A stretch of DNA of 64,000 nucleotides from Aurantiacibacter aquimixticola (GTDB lineage Bacteria; Pseudomonadota; Alphaproteobacteria; Sphingomonadales; Sphingomonadaceae). How positions within the stretch are numbered: the stretch's first letter is position 1; the number at the start of each line of letters is the position of its first letter. The DNA lies in the NCBI RefSeq assembly GCF_003605475.1, contig NZ_RAHX01000001.1:868001-932000 (forward strand), given 5' to 3'. Shown one piece after another: positions 35,497 to 44,389 of the stretch. The translations under genes were made by a program, and so were the position numbers. The notes under the pieces were generated by a model. It made no database searches and was not told the DNA's origin. It saw only the letters and a program-made list of their open reading frames with translations.

Positions 35497-36420
35497 TTAA
35501 ATCGTCGCCATCATTTCGTCTACAGCGCGATTTATCGACATCGGCGGACGCCAGCCGGTTTCCGCTGCGAAGCGAGAGCCGTCATAAGCTGCATTGCCTA
35601 GAAGACTGTCCTTTCGCGCGCCGAGCGCCGCAGCAGCAGCGATCTCTAAGAACTTCTGAGGCACGCGCAAGGCCCGATCCCCGTAGCCGGCGCCACGCAG
35701 CATATCGCGGTAAAGTGTGCCTATGCTCATAGGCGAACTGTCGGTCACAATGTAAGCACCGCGCACACCGTGGGATAAAGCGATTAGGGTCGCATCGGCT
35801 AAATTGTGCACTGCCATAAAGCTGCGTGCGTTTTGAACGCCACCAATTGGCAGAGGCACACCATGAGCGGCTGCGCGCGCGAACTTGCGGATGAAACCAA
35901 TCGGCTTCGGTCCAAGCAGCGCGGGCGGACGCAAGCAGGCGATCGTCATCTCTTCCTGGTCCTCGGCTATCAGTGCCTCATCGGCTTCCAGCTTGGATAC
36001 GCCATATGTGCGATCGGGCTCGGGATCTGTCTCATCGTCAATCACTTCGCCCGGACCGGTAGTCGATCGGACCGCTGCGACGGAACTGATATGCACGTAG
36101 CGCGAAACGCCTGCCATTCGAGCCTGTGCGGCGAGTTCAATCGCGAGATCGTGATTGATCGAGCGAAACGCCTTCATCGACGCCTGAGGATCCTCCTTCG
36201 CCAGCACATGCGCGCGTCCGACGCAATTGACCGCCCAGTCACTGTCGCCGAAAAGATCCTCTGTATCGCCGAGGTCAGCGTGAATAAATTTCCGGACACC
36301 GGGCGATGTTTCCCAGTCTCGCCTGGCAACGGCGCGAACGCGGTGCCCGGCAGAAATCGCGGCATCACATAGCCTGCGCCCCACAAATCCATTTGCGCCC
36401 AAGATGGTGAGAGTCTTCAC
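35497..36420 (-). CDS. NAD-dependent epimerase/dehydratase, probable UDP-4-keto-6-deoxy-sugar C4-reductase (WbpV/WreQ-like)
   Basis: A 307-residue SDR with GANGFVGRRLCDAAISAGH at the N-terminus and YGVSKLEADEAL as the active-site Tyr-Lys pair near residue 140. The block NCVGRAHVLAKEDPQ and the RPPALLGPKPIGFIRKF block are typical of the WbpV/WreQ/FnlB-like enzymes found beside priming transferases. The proposed reaction is reduction of the 4-keto sugar made by the dehydratase at 30332. It precedes the priming transferase on the minus strand with a 50-bp gap, so a two-gene operon is likely. Confidence 0.85.
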   Translation of the reverse strand: MKTLTILGANGFVGRRLCDAAISAGHRVRAVARRDWETSPGVRKFIHADLGDTEDLFGDSDWAVNCVGRAHVLAKEDPQASMKAFRSINHDLAIELAAQARMAGVSRYVHISSVAAVRSTTGPGEVIDDETDPEPDRTYGVSKLEADEALIAEDQEEMTIACLRPPALLGPKPIGFIRKFARAAAHGVPLPIGGVQNARSFMAVHNLADATLIALSHGVRGAYIVTDSSPMSIGTLYRDMLRGAGYGDRALRVPQKFLEIAAAAALGARKDSLLGNAAYDGSRFAAETGWRPPMSINRAVDEMMATI

Positions 36421-36599
36421 AAAATGGCCCAGTCTCTCACTTGATTGTGAACGATTTTTGCCCGCGCGCAGAGAGCTGCGAGCGGTTTAACGCGCAATAT
36501 CACCGCCATATCTCGAGCACCCATCTAATTTCGATTTTTGATCTGTCATAAACAGAAGGCTCTGCCTATAGGGGCCGCATGCCGCGTACCGGGAGAAGC

Positions 36600-37994
36600 A
36601 TGAGCGCTCAATCTCAGAAATTGGGCACTGACCTGCTCGCCCCCCGTCTGATGTTTGCGCTTTTCGTCCTATTCGCATTGTTCGGTGGTGCTTCACGCGG
36701 CGATGAGTTCGTTTTGGTCCTGCTACGGCCCGTGATTCTTGTCATGGCTGCCGTCGCACTTTGGACCTGGGAGATCGACCGCTTCAAGGTCGGTTGGCCC
36801 ATTATTTCTCCAATAGTCGCGATCGCCTTTTTGTGCATCCTGCAATTGGTCCCCCTGCCGCCATCGATCTGGGCTGATTTGCCTGGGCGAGAGGCGATTG
36901 TTGGCATCGATCAATTGCTGTTCGACAATCTGCCTTGGCGACCGATCACCATGTCGCCGTCGGCAACATACAATGCACTGTTTTATAGCCTGACGATGGT
37001 TGGCGCATTCCTCGTTTTTAGCGCGGCCGCCAAAGATCGCGAGGCTACGATTCTTCGAGCCATTCTCGCCATTGCGACCATAAGCGTCGTGATTGCGTTG
37101 ATCTCAGCGCAAATTGGCATGAGGCTTTATCGCCCCTATGACATCATGTCGGTCGGTCCAAGTGGTCTGTTTAGCAACGCCAACCATTTTGGGGTGTTTT
37201 GTTCGGTCGGGATGCTCGTCGCATTACGACTCGTGTCGATCGATCGGCTTGTGGGCGGTCAAGCGACGCAATGGATCGCATTTTCTGGTCTTGCCGTACT
37301 CATGCTCGTCGGAGCGGTGCTTTCGACTTCGCGATTGGCATTCGCCACCGCAGGAATCGCGGTGGCTTGCAGTTCACTGGTTTTTCTGCGTCACGTCGTT
37401 TTCGCGAGCGCTTCTGAACGAGGGTCGAGAGTTTTGAAAACGAAAAAACAGCAATGGATTATAGGCGGTTCGATCGTGATCGCTGCCGTATTGACGATAG
37501 CGCTATTCATTTATGTGGCATTCATTCAGCGCGAAGCTAGCCTGGGTAATTTTGAGGAAGTTGAATTGACAGAAAGCCTGCGCGTCCGGCTAGCGCCAAT
37601 ATTGTTGACGATGGCTGCCGATCAATGGCTGGCAGGCATCGGATTCGGCAGTTTTGCCGATTATTACGCTATAATCGAGCCGACTGAATTCGTCGGACCT
37701 CAATATGTGAATCAGGCACATAACGATCTGGCGCAGTTCTTCATCGAAGGCGGGATTCTGTCTGCATTCATCGCGCTTGCAGGCTTGGCGTGGTTAGCGT
37801 GGCGCGTGTTTGGTCTTTTCCGAGCTGGTTATGGCAACTGCGGGATTATCCTGATCGGCTTGCTGGTGATTGTCGCCCTTGGTTCTACGGTCGATTATGT
37901 GCTTCGCGTTCCGCTTTTTGCATATGTGACGGGGGCGTTGCTTATTGTGTGGCTTAATGCTGTGAACGGGAAACAGCATAAAGGCGCCATATAA
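36600..37994 (+). CDS. O-antigen ligase/polymerase family membrane protein (Wzy_C)
   Basis: A 464-residue inner-membrane protein with about ten transmembrane helices. A large periplasmic loop around residues 320-380 contains GFGSFADYYAII and QAHNDLAQFFIEGG, the NxH..H-like motif region of the Wzy_C/WaaL family. It would join repeat units or ligate a polymer in the periplasm. The ATG at 36600 is chosen for its GGGAGAAG site; the upstream ATG at 36579 lacks one. Its composition is clearly A/T-richer than the housekeeping genes. A second polymerase-like protein is encoded at 42795. Confidence 0.88.
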   Translation: MSAQSQKLGTDLLAPRLMFALFVLFALFGGASRGDEFVLVLLRPVILVMAAVALWTWEIDRFKVGWPIISPIVAIAFLCILQLVPLPPSIWADLPGREAIVGIDQLLFDNLPWRPITMSPSATYNALFYSLTMVGAFLVFSAAAKDREATILRAILAIATISVVIALISAQIGMRLYRPYDIMSVGPSGLFSNANHFGVFCSVGMLVALRLVSIDRLVGGQATQWIAFSGLAVLMLVGAVLSTSRLAFATAGIAVACSSLVFLRHVVFASASERGSRVLKTKKQQWIIGGSIVIAAVLTIALFIYVAFIQREASLGNFEEVELTESLRVRLAPILLTMAADQWLAGIGFGSFADYYAIIEPTEFVGPQYVNQAHNDLAQFFIEGGILSAFIALAGLAWLAWRVFGLFRAGYGNCGIILIGLLVIVALGSTVDYVLRVPLFAYVTGALLIVWLNAVNGKQHKGAI

Positions 37995-38231
37995 TGAGCA
38001 GTGGCACCGAGGGCGCTCGAATATGGGATCTATGTCTGTGAAGGCGTTGCTGATGATTTTTTTTGGTAGTGCATCGGTCCGTGCTTGGGCTATCCGCACC
38101 TCGATTGAGTGCAGCCCAAATGCCTCAGAGTAAACAGTTTTTCTTGATAGTTTACCTATCGAGCGATCACCTTACCGTATTTCAGAAGTTCCTTCTGATC
38201 GAGCGGCCTAGGTAATTTCAGGAAAGTTTTG

Positions 38232-40364
38232 ATGAACACTGCTGCTTTGCCCCTCGCAAGCGACTATGGCGCGATCGGCCCAACTTCGGAGAATACGGTC
38301 AGCCCGCTGGAGCATTATTTCTATCTCGCGCGCCGTAAGTGGAAACTGATTGCGGCAATCTTGCTCGGTTTCCTAGTTCTCGGCCTCGTCGTGACGATGC
38401 TCACGACTCCGCAATATCGGTCCACCGCGCGGATAGAGATCAGCCAGATCGATACCAATGTCGCCGATGTGGAAGGGGTCGACAGGCAGCGCCCAATCAT
38501 GGAGCGCGCCTATTTGCAGACGCAGTATGAGCTGCTGGAATCGCGCTCGCAAGCCGAGCGAGTTGCCCGTGCGGCTAGACTTCAAAGTGACCCGGCTTTC
38601 TTGGAGGCCTACGGGCTTTCACCGGAAGCGACAATTCCCATGGGAACGATCATAGCAATTCTGCGGCGCGATGTGACCATCGATCCAGTGGTTGGCTCAA
38701 ACTTGGTGGACATCCGCTTCACTAGCCCCGACCGTGAGCTGTCAGCCAAGATCGCCAACACATGGGCGCAGCAATTTATCACCTCGAATTTCGATCGTCT
38801 ATTTGGCTCAAACGTGCAGGCCAGAGAATATCTCTCGGAACGTTTGAGCGAGGTGCGGGAAAGCTTGGAAGAGAGCGAGAGCGAGCTGATCGACTACGCC
38901 ACCAGTCGGCAAATCGTTCAGATCGGCAATGGCGGCAATGGAACCGAGGGTGATGGTGTTTCCAGAACATTGGTTTCGGACGAGCTCGAGACACTTAATT
39001 CTCAGCTCGCAAACGCGACAGCTGCAAGGATCGAAGCAGAAAGCTCAAGCCTAAGCCCGCGTTCCGCATCATCAGAAACGCTTGGCTCCGTCGCTGCATT
39101 CAGGCGTCAGCTGGCATCCGCACGCGCGGAACTGGCCGACGTTTCGTCAAGATTAGGAGACCAGCACCCGGCGGTTATCGCGTTGCGTTCCCAAATCGAA
39201 GAGCTCGAAAGCGCGATTGCGACCGAGACGCGGCGCGCAAGCAGTGAATCTCAAAGAAACGTCGCGAGCGCGCGCGCGAACGAAAGGGCTCTCCGTCAGC
39301 GAATTGCTAGCTTGAAGAGCGAGTTCCTGCGGGAGCAGCAAGCTGGTGTCCAGTTTGCCATTCTTGATCGGGACGTTCGTACCAATCGTGAATTATATGA
39401 TGCGCTCCTTCAACAATACAAAAATCTGGGCGCGGCGGGTGTCGGACGCAACAACATGGCCATGGTTGATGCGGCGGAAGTGGCTAACAATCCCGTGGAA
39501 CCCAATCTGCTTTCCAACCTGCTGATCTTTCTCGCCATGGGCACGCTGGCATCTCTTGGAATGCTCTACGCGATTGAGTCAGTCGACAACGGATTTACGG
39601 ACACCGCGCAGGTCGAAAGCGAGCTCGGCCTGCCCTTGCTCGGCGCGATTCCTCGCACGTCCGGGATATCGCCGGCGGAAGAGTTGGAGATGCGCAGTTC
39701 CGAACTATACGAGTCTTATACGACCGCGCGTTCGAACCTCTCCTTCCTGACAAATCAGGGGATCCCCAAAACCCTGATGCTGACAAGCAGCCGCGCCGCC
39801 GAAGGTAAAAGCCTATCCGCTTTCGCACTGAGCAAACTTACGGCAGAGCAAGGTAAGCGAGTCCTTCTAATTGATGGAGACATGCGCAACAGCGGGTTGG
39901 GCAAATACATTGATGTCGAGAACACCGTAGGATTGAGCAATCTTTTGGCCGGCGAGGAGCTTGAAGCGGACGGCATTATTTCACTGAGCGAAGATAAATT
40001 TGACGTTTTGCCCTCGGGCCGCGTTCCGCCTAACGCCGCAGAGCTCTTGGCGGGTCCAGCACTTTCTGCACTTATGCAGAAATTTCGCTCACGCTACGAT
40101 CATGTCATCATCGATGGACCGCCCGTACTAGGTTTGGCCGATGTCCAAGAGATGGGACGAGTGCTAGATGGCGTGGTGATGATTATCGAAGCTGGCGGTA
40201 GCAAACAGCGGGCAGTCCGTCAGGCGCTCAAGCGGGTCCAGAAGAACGGTACACGTGTCTATGGCGCGCTGATGACGAAGGTGACCGATGACGGTCTGCA
40301 CTATGGCTATGGATACGGTTACGGCTATGGATCGCAGCAGAGTGAAAAGTCCGAACCGGCCTGA
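38232..40364 (+). CDS. Polysaccharide co-polymerase with BY-kinase domain (Wzc/GumC-type)
   Basis: A 710-residue inner-membrane protein that controls chain length and export. A Wzz domain opens at residue 26-90 with TM1 (LIAAILLGFLVLGLVVTML). A long periplasmic coiled coil follows (about 190-410), then the Pro-flanked second TM (NPVEPNLLSNLLIFLAMGTLA). The cytoplasmic kinase has Walker A SSRAAEGKSLSA, Walker A' LLIDGDMRNSG and Walker B HVIIDGPPVLG. The C-terminus is a tyrosine cluster (YGYGYGYGYG) suited to autophosphorylation. The matching Wzb phosphatase and Wza export protein are not in the window. Confidence 0.94.
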   Translation: MNTAALPLASDYGAIGPTSENTVSPLEHYFYLARRKWKLIAAILLGFLVLGLVVTMLTTPQYRSTARIEISQIDTNVADVEGVDRQRPIMERAYLQTQYELLESRSQAERVARAARLQSDPAFLEAYGLSPEATIPMGTIIAILRRDVTIDPVVGSNLVDIRFTSPDRELSAKIANTWAQQFITSNFDRLFGSNVQAREYLSERLSEVRESLEESESELIDYATSRQIVQIGNGGNGTEGDGVSRTLVSDELETLNSQLANATAARIEAESSSLSPRSASSETLGSVAAFRRQLASARAELADVSSRLGDQHPAVIALRSQIEELESAIATETRRASSESQRNVASARANERALRQRIASLKSEFLREQQAGVQFAILDRDVRTNRELYDALLQQYKNLGAAGVGRNNMAMVDAAEVANNPVEPNLLSNLLIFLAMGTLASLGMLYAIESVDNGFTDTAQVESELGLPLLGAIPRTSGISPAEELEMRSSELYESYTTARSNLSFLTNQGIPKTLMLTSSRAAEGKSLSAFALSKLTAEQGKRVLLIDGDMRNSGLGKYIDVENTVGLSNLLAGEELEADGIISLSEDKFDVLPSGRVPPNAAELLAGPALSALMQKFRSRYDHVIIDGPPVLGLADVQEMGRVLDGVVMIIEAGGSKQRAVRQALKRVQKNGTRVYGALMTKVTDDGLHYGYGYGYGYGSQQSEKSEPA

Positions 40365-40370
40365 TTTCAT

Positions 40371-41519
40371 ATGGTTTTCCGTCGCTTTCTCGCTTTTCTG
40401 TTTCTGTCGACAGCCGCGCTGTCTGGCTTGGCGTCGCTGACCGTATCTCGAGGCGACCAGGCGCCCACTATTGCCAGTCTTGGAGAGATCTTCGACGCTA
40501 CCACTAACGCTAGGTCGTTGCGCAAACAGGTAAGCTTGTGGCGAGACGAGGAAGCTGAACGATCACAGACAATCGCGGAGCCCTCCGCGCTCGTCAATTC
40601 GTTGCAGGAGACGATCCTCAATGAGCCGTTGAATGCGCCCGCATTCACGGCGCTCGCGCTCATTATGCAGGAGACCGGCGACTCGCGTTTTCCGGATTTT
40701 ATCGACGCCGCCACGGATGCTTCCCCGCGCACGCCTTCACTGATTGCTCTTCAGCTCGAACGCGCAGCTCAGCGCTCCGACCAGATGGCTGCTTTGAGAT
40801 TGCTAGATCGAGCAATGCGTTTGCGCCCAGCCAGAATGCGCGAATTCATGCCACAATTTGTTGCAAGAATCGCGAACGACCCGGACGCATTTGCGCTGGA
40901 GGAAGGTCTTTTAATGGAGCCTCTCTGGGCGCGGCAATTCCTGAGTCTCGCGGCCGACGAACCAAACTTGCTTCCACGAATCGCCCAAGTGCGTGTGGAA
41001 AATCCGTCTGCTGCTATCAGCAATGAAGCGGTTGACGCCAAGCTCGCGAGGCGGTCCGCCGAAGCGGGAGATTATATGACCGCTTGGCGTATTTTTCGCC
41101 TAAACCGGCAGTCACAGCCCGGCACGCTGCAGTTCGACACTCAATTCATACCTTTCGACTGGTCACTTACCGCGGACGCAGCCCAAACAGCATTGTTGCG
41201 GGAGAAAGGAACGCTTGAGATCGATTTTTTGACGGGCGGAGGAGAAGCGGCTGCGCAGGTTGTACCACTTCGACAAATGCCCTCTCGTTTGACGGCTGAA
41301 ATCCGGCGAGAAGGCGAAGGCGATAACGACATCACGGTGATAGCGGCGTGCGTGTCCGGAGGCGAAGCGGAAACCAGCGTCCTGATTGCGCCCGATGCGA
41401 AGGCGTTGTCGCTCTCCATGCCGCAGCCATGCCGCTTCGCGAGGATCGCCATTTCAACCGAGCGGCGATATTCGACGACTCCTACGGTCGTCACTCTCGA
41501 TAACCTGTCGATCCGGTAA
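40371..41519 (+). CDS. Exported or membrane-anchored protein of unknown function in the polysaccharide locus
   Basis: A 382-residue protein starting with a hydrophobic signal or anchor (RFLAFLFLSTAALSGLASL). The middle part (about 70-230) is helical with TPR-like pairs (ALALIMQETGDSRFPDF, QLERAAQRSDQMAALRLLDRAMRLRP). The C-terminal 120 residues are beta-rich (a possible jelly-roll or carbohydrate-binding module). It starts 7 bases after the wzc stop and is therefore probably co-transcribed. I cannot name a family. Its place directly after the co-polymerase suggests a periplasmic role in polymer assembly or export. Confidence 0.75.
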   Translation: MVFRRFLAFLFLSTAALSGLASLTVSRGDQAPTIASLGEIFDATTNARSLRKQVSLWRDEEAERSQTIAEPSALVNSLQETILNEPLNAPAFTALALIMQETGDSRFPDFIDAATDASPRTPSLIALQLERAAQRSDQMAALRLLDRAMRLRPARMREFMPQFVARIANDPDAFALEEGLLMEPLWARQFLSLAADEPNLLPRIAQVRVENPSAAISNEAVDAKLARRSAEAGDYMTAWRIFRLNRQSQPGTLQFDTQFIPFDWSLTADAAQTALLREKGTLEIDFLTGGGEAAAQVVPLRQMPSRLTAEIRREGEGDNDITVIAACVSGGEAETSVLIAPDAKALSLSMPQPCRFARIAISTERRYSTTPTVVTLDNLSIR

Positions 41520-41541
41520 GTAATCAGCCGTAAATCGTCCT

Positions 41542-42798
41542 TCAAAGCTGACCGAGAGACTGCGCCTGGACTTTTCTGAAGAACGCTTCGCGCCGCTCTG
41601 CAAGCGTGGGCGAGAGATAGGCATGCGCTGTTTTGAAATTTCGCATGGCTTGCCGCGCCATCTCATCGCTGTCAGCCATGAGCGCCAAAATTCTTTGCAG
41701 CAGCGCATCAACGTCACGCATCGGGACGACCATTCGCTCATCGAGCAATTCAGGAATCCCCGCGCAGTTTGATCCGATCGCAGGGCATCCGCGGCTCATC
41801 GCTTCTATCAGCGCGCGGGGCAGGCCTTCCTGAAGCGATGGCTGCAGATAGATATCGATGTGATCTAGCCAATCGAACACTGCCTGGCCTTCCGGAAGGC
41901 TACCATGAAATGTGACAAGATCGGCCACGCCGTGCCTCTTTGCCTCCTCGATCCACGGTCGTGCATCTCCTGCGCCCAGAACATGAAAACTAAATGGCCG
42001 GTCACACCTTTTGAGCGATTTGAGCGCCGGCAGAACGAATTGGATGCCTTTGGAGCGAACCCGCAAACTGCCCACAAGGCCGAGCCGCAACTCGCCCTGC
42101 ACGGCGCATTCAATCCGCTTTAGGCGTTTCGTGAGTGTCGCGCGATCGAGGGTTGGTTGGCCTTCGATAATATCGCTAGGCGGCAGCTCCACATTTGACG
42201 CATTCGAAATATTTTGCGCGCGCGTCGGATAGCGATCTTGGAGAAAATTCTCCGTCACGTATATCACATTGTCCGCGCGTCCTACGGCCTTGCGCATCTG
42301 CCTCCAATGTATCGGAGCAAACGCTTTTCCAGCCGCTGAGCCATGATCCCACATCGCGCTCCAAGCGCAGCCAACCGCTTCGACCGCCACCGGTTTGCCC
42401 ATCCTACGTGCGATGGAGATCGCCATCAGGCCGAGCACGCTAGGAACTCTCGCAATTACAACGTCGTGCGTTGCAATCACCTGCTCTAGAATGACGCGAG
42501 CTTCGGCGAAAGCCCGAAGCCTCGCCAGGCCTCTTCCCCGATCCGGCAAAAGGCGGAATTCGACGCTTTCACGAGACGATACAATCAGCTCCTCGCGCGG
42601 TGCGGGCGCGCCCTCGCGTCCGATAACCGTGATCGCGTCACAGTAAGGGAGATAGCGCTCCCATAATTTCGCTCCGAAGCCGCTGCGCGATCCAATGAAA
42701 TCATCGCAGGGGACAAAGTGGTGATCATGAACGAATAACCAGCGCGAGACGGCTGGGTCTTCAGCCGTAGAAGCGCCACTTTCTTCGAAGGTGGTCAC
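41542..42798 (-). CDS. Glycosyltransferase, GT4-like
   Basis: A 418-residue GT-B enzyme. The acceptor half includes VIARVPSVLGLMAISIARRM. The donor half has LRLGLVGSLRVRSKGIQFV near residue 235 and SLQEGLPRALIEAMSRGCPA near 330, the E-x7-E motif of GT4. The GTG start at 42798 overlaps the stop of the upstream polymerase gene (GTGA), so translation is coupled. It converges with the gene at 40371. The sugar transferred is unknown. Confidence 0.9.
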   Translation of the reverse strand: MTTFEESGASTAEDPAVSRWLFVHDHHFVPCDDFIGSRSGFGAKLWERYLPYCDAITVIGREGAPAPREELIVSSRESVEFRLLPDRGRGLARLRAFAEARVILEQVIATHDVVIARVPSVLGLMAISIARRMGKPVAVEAVGCAWSAMWDHGSAAGKAFAPIHWRQMRKAVGRADNVIYVTENFLQDRYPTRAQNISNASNVELPPSDIIEGQPTLDRATLTKRLKRIECAVQGELRLGLVGSLRVRSKGIQFVLPALKSLKRCDRPFSFHVLGAGDARPWIEEAKRHGVADLVTFHGSLPEGQAVFDWLDHIDIYLQPSLQEGLPRALIEAMSRGCPAIGSNCAGIPELLDERMVVPMRDVDALLQRILALMADSDEMARQAMRNFKTAHAYLSPTLAERREAFFRKVQAQSLGQL

Positions 42799-44375
42799 AT
42801 CCGTCCTTGCTGTCCCGCCAAGGTAGTGACGTGGTTTTCGCCATCTTCCAAAGGAACACTCGCAATCATCTTCAGTCCAAAAAATGCAAGCTTCAGCAGC
42901 ACGAAGAGCTGGAGGAAAGGCACGATTTGGTCGGTCGCCACGTCGGCCATTGAGACAACCGAGAGCAAAAGTAGCACGACGGCCTCTACGTCTTGAGGCC
43001 GCTCTGTTACACGCAAGGCAACAAATTTATGGAACACTCCAAACAAAGCGTAGATCGCCACGATGCCGAACCAGCCGAAATTCCAGAAAGCTTCCGTGGG
43101 TCCGCCCACCGGATAAGCGGCGCCTTCAAAACCCTCAACAGTGTCCTTCTTCAAAAACAGCAGCGCATTCGCGGTCGCACCCACGCCTCGCGGCTTCTCA
43201 TTCCAAACCGAACGAGGAACCCAGAAAAGCACGGCGGCGACATAAGTCTGTCCGAAAAGGTGCGCGTTCTCGCGAGGAACCAAAGCTGCGATCGCAACGC
43301 CAGCTTGTCGCCAATTCCTTTCGGCGACCTCTTCGTCATTTCTTTGAAGAATTTCCGTTACATCCATTGAAAGCACAGAGGTCGTTTCCAGATCGCCCTC
43401 GATTTGGCGCGCGTCAGTTCGGATTTGCCCGAGGATAGCCAGTGTTAAAATCGCGACAAAAATTCCAATGGCGCCGGCCAGGGCAGGAATTCTGCGATTG
43501 CGGTATATCCACCCTGCCGTAAGGACGACCATTGGTATCAGCACGGAAGAGCGGCTTCCGTCGGCAGCAAATTGCAGCGCCAAGGCAAAAATCAACATCG
43601 CCCAAAAGATGGGAGTGCGAAAAATCTCCGGGCGAAGGAGATACCAAATTACCAAAAGATAGGGCATGAAGCCGATTGAAACCAACAACACGCCTGTGTT
43701 TTCTCGAACACCGAAGCGACCCAGTGCCAGATTGGAAAAATGGGTGGCGAGGCCACCGCTCAGAGCGATCAAAATGACGAAGGCCAGAGTGAGAAGGCCG
43801 AAGATAATTACAAAGTATAGGTGCGGAGCTTCCCGGACCAGGGTCCGCTTGGATTTGCGACGAGTCTGGAAAAGGAAAAAGCCGAGATGATATGCGAGAA
43901 GGGAAATCGCACCCATCGCAGCAATCTTGAATTCCAGGGACTGAATAGCATCGAGGCTCCAGTAAGTCAGCAGCTCGTGTTCGAGAGGCACTGGTTCACG
44001 CAGCCATATGACCAGCGGTTCAACGATGTGAATCGGCCGTTGGATTACGGTTTTCACGATCGTTATGGCGCTCGCAAGCGCGAGTGGGTTCAGCCAGCCC
44101 ATCGGCATGCCGCCGAAGCTCTTCACCAAGAAGGGAAGCATCGCGAAACCGATCGCTAGCAAATTGAAAAAGAGATTGAGGCCCAGCACCGTGCTCGTAC
44201 TCGCCTCGCTTCGTAAGGCTAGTACGACTTCAGGCAAGATCCGCCAGAAGACAAAATATATGAGCAAGACGCTTCGATAGACGTCCGATATCTCGAAAAA
44301 CGGATTGTCTGCTCGGCTTTGCGCTGCCCTCGGATCGGATTCAGAAGCTGGGAGGGTGAGGGTCGCAGAGGCCAT
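42795..44375 (-). CDS. wzy: Oligosaccharide repeat-unit polymerase-like membrane protein (Wzy)
   Basis: A 526-residue protein with roughly twelve transmembrane helices and a large periplasmic loop around residues 345-430 (LETTSVLSMDVTEILQRNDE to YPVGGPTEAFWNFGWFGI). This resembles O-antigen polymerases, although the sequence family is highly variable. The ATG at 44375 is chosen because the upstream extension is Arg/Cys-rich and non-hydrophobic. It sits between two glycosyltransferase genes on the same strand, with 14 bp to the upstream one and a 4-base overlap to the downstream one. It is the best Wzy candidate, together with the Wzy_C protein at 36600. Confidence 0.78.
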   Translation of the reverse strand: MASATLTLPASESDPRAAQSRADNPFFEISDVYRSVLLIYFVFWRILPEVVLALRSEASTSTVLGLNLFFNLLAIGFAMLPFLVKSFGGMPMGWLNPLALASAITIVKTVIQRPIHIVEPLVIWLREPVPLEHELLTYWSLDAIQSLEFKIAAMGAISLLAYHLGFFLFQTRRKSKRTLVREAPHLYFVIIFGLLTLAFVILIALSGGLATHFSNLALGRFGVRENTGVLLVSIGFMPYLLVIWYLLRPEIFRTPIFWAMLIFALALQFAADGSRSSVLIPMVVLTAGWIYRNRRIPALAGAIGIFVAILTLAILGQIRTDARQIEGDLETTSVLSMDVTEILQRNDEEVAERNWRQAGVAIAALVPRENAHLFGQTYVAAVLFWVPRSVWNEKPRGVGATANALLFLKKDTVEGFEGAAYPVGGPTEAFWNFGWFGIVAIYALFGVFHKFVALRVTERPQDVEAVVLLLLSVVSMADVATDQIVPFLQLFVLLKLAFFGLKMIASVPLEDGENHVTTLAGQQGRM

Positions 44376-44389
44376 CGGTTGCTTCCTTA

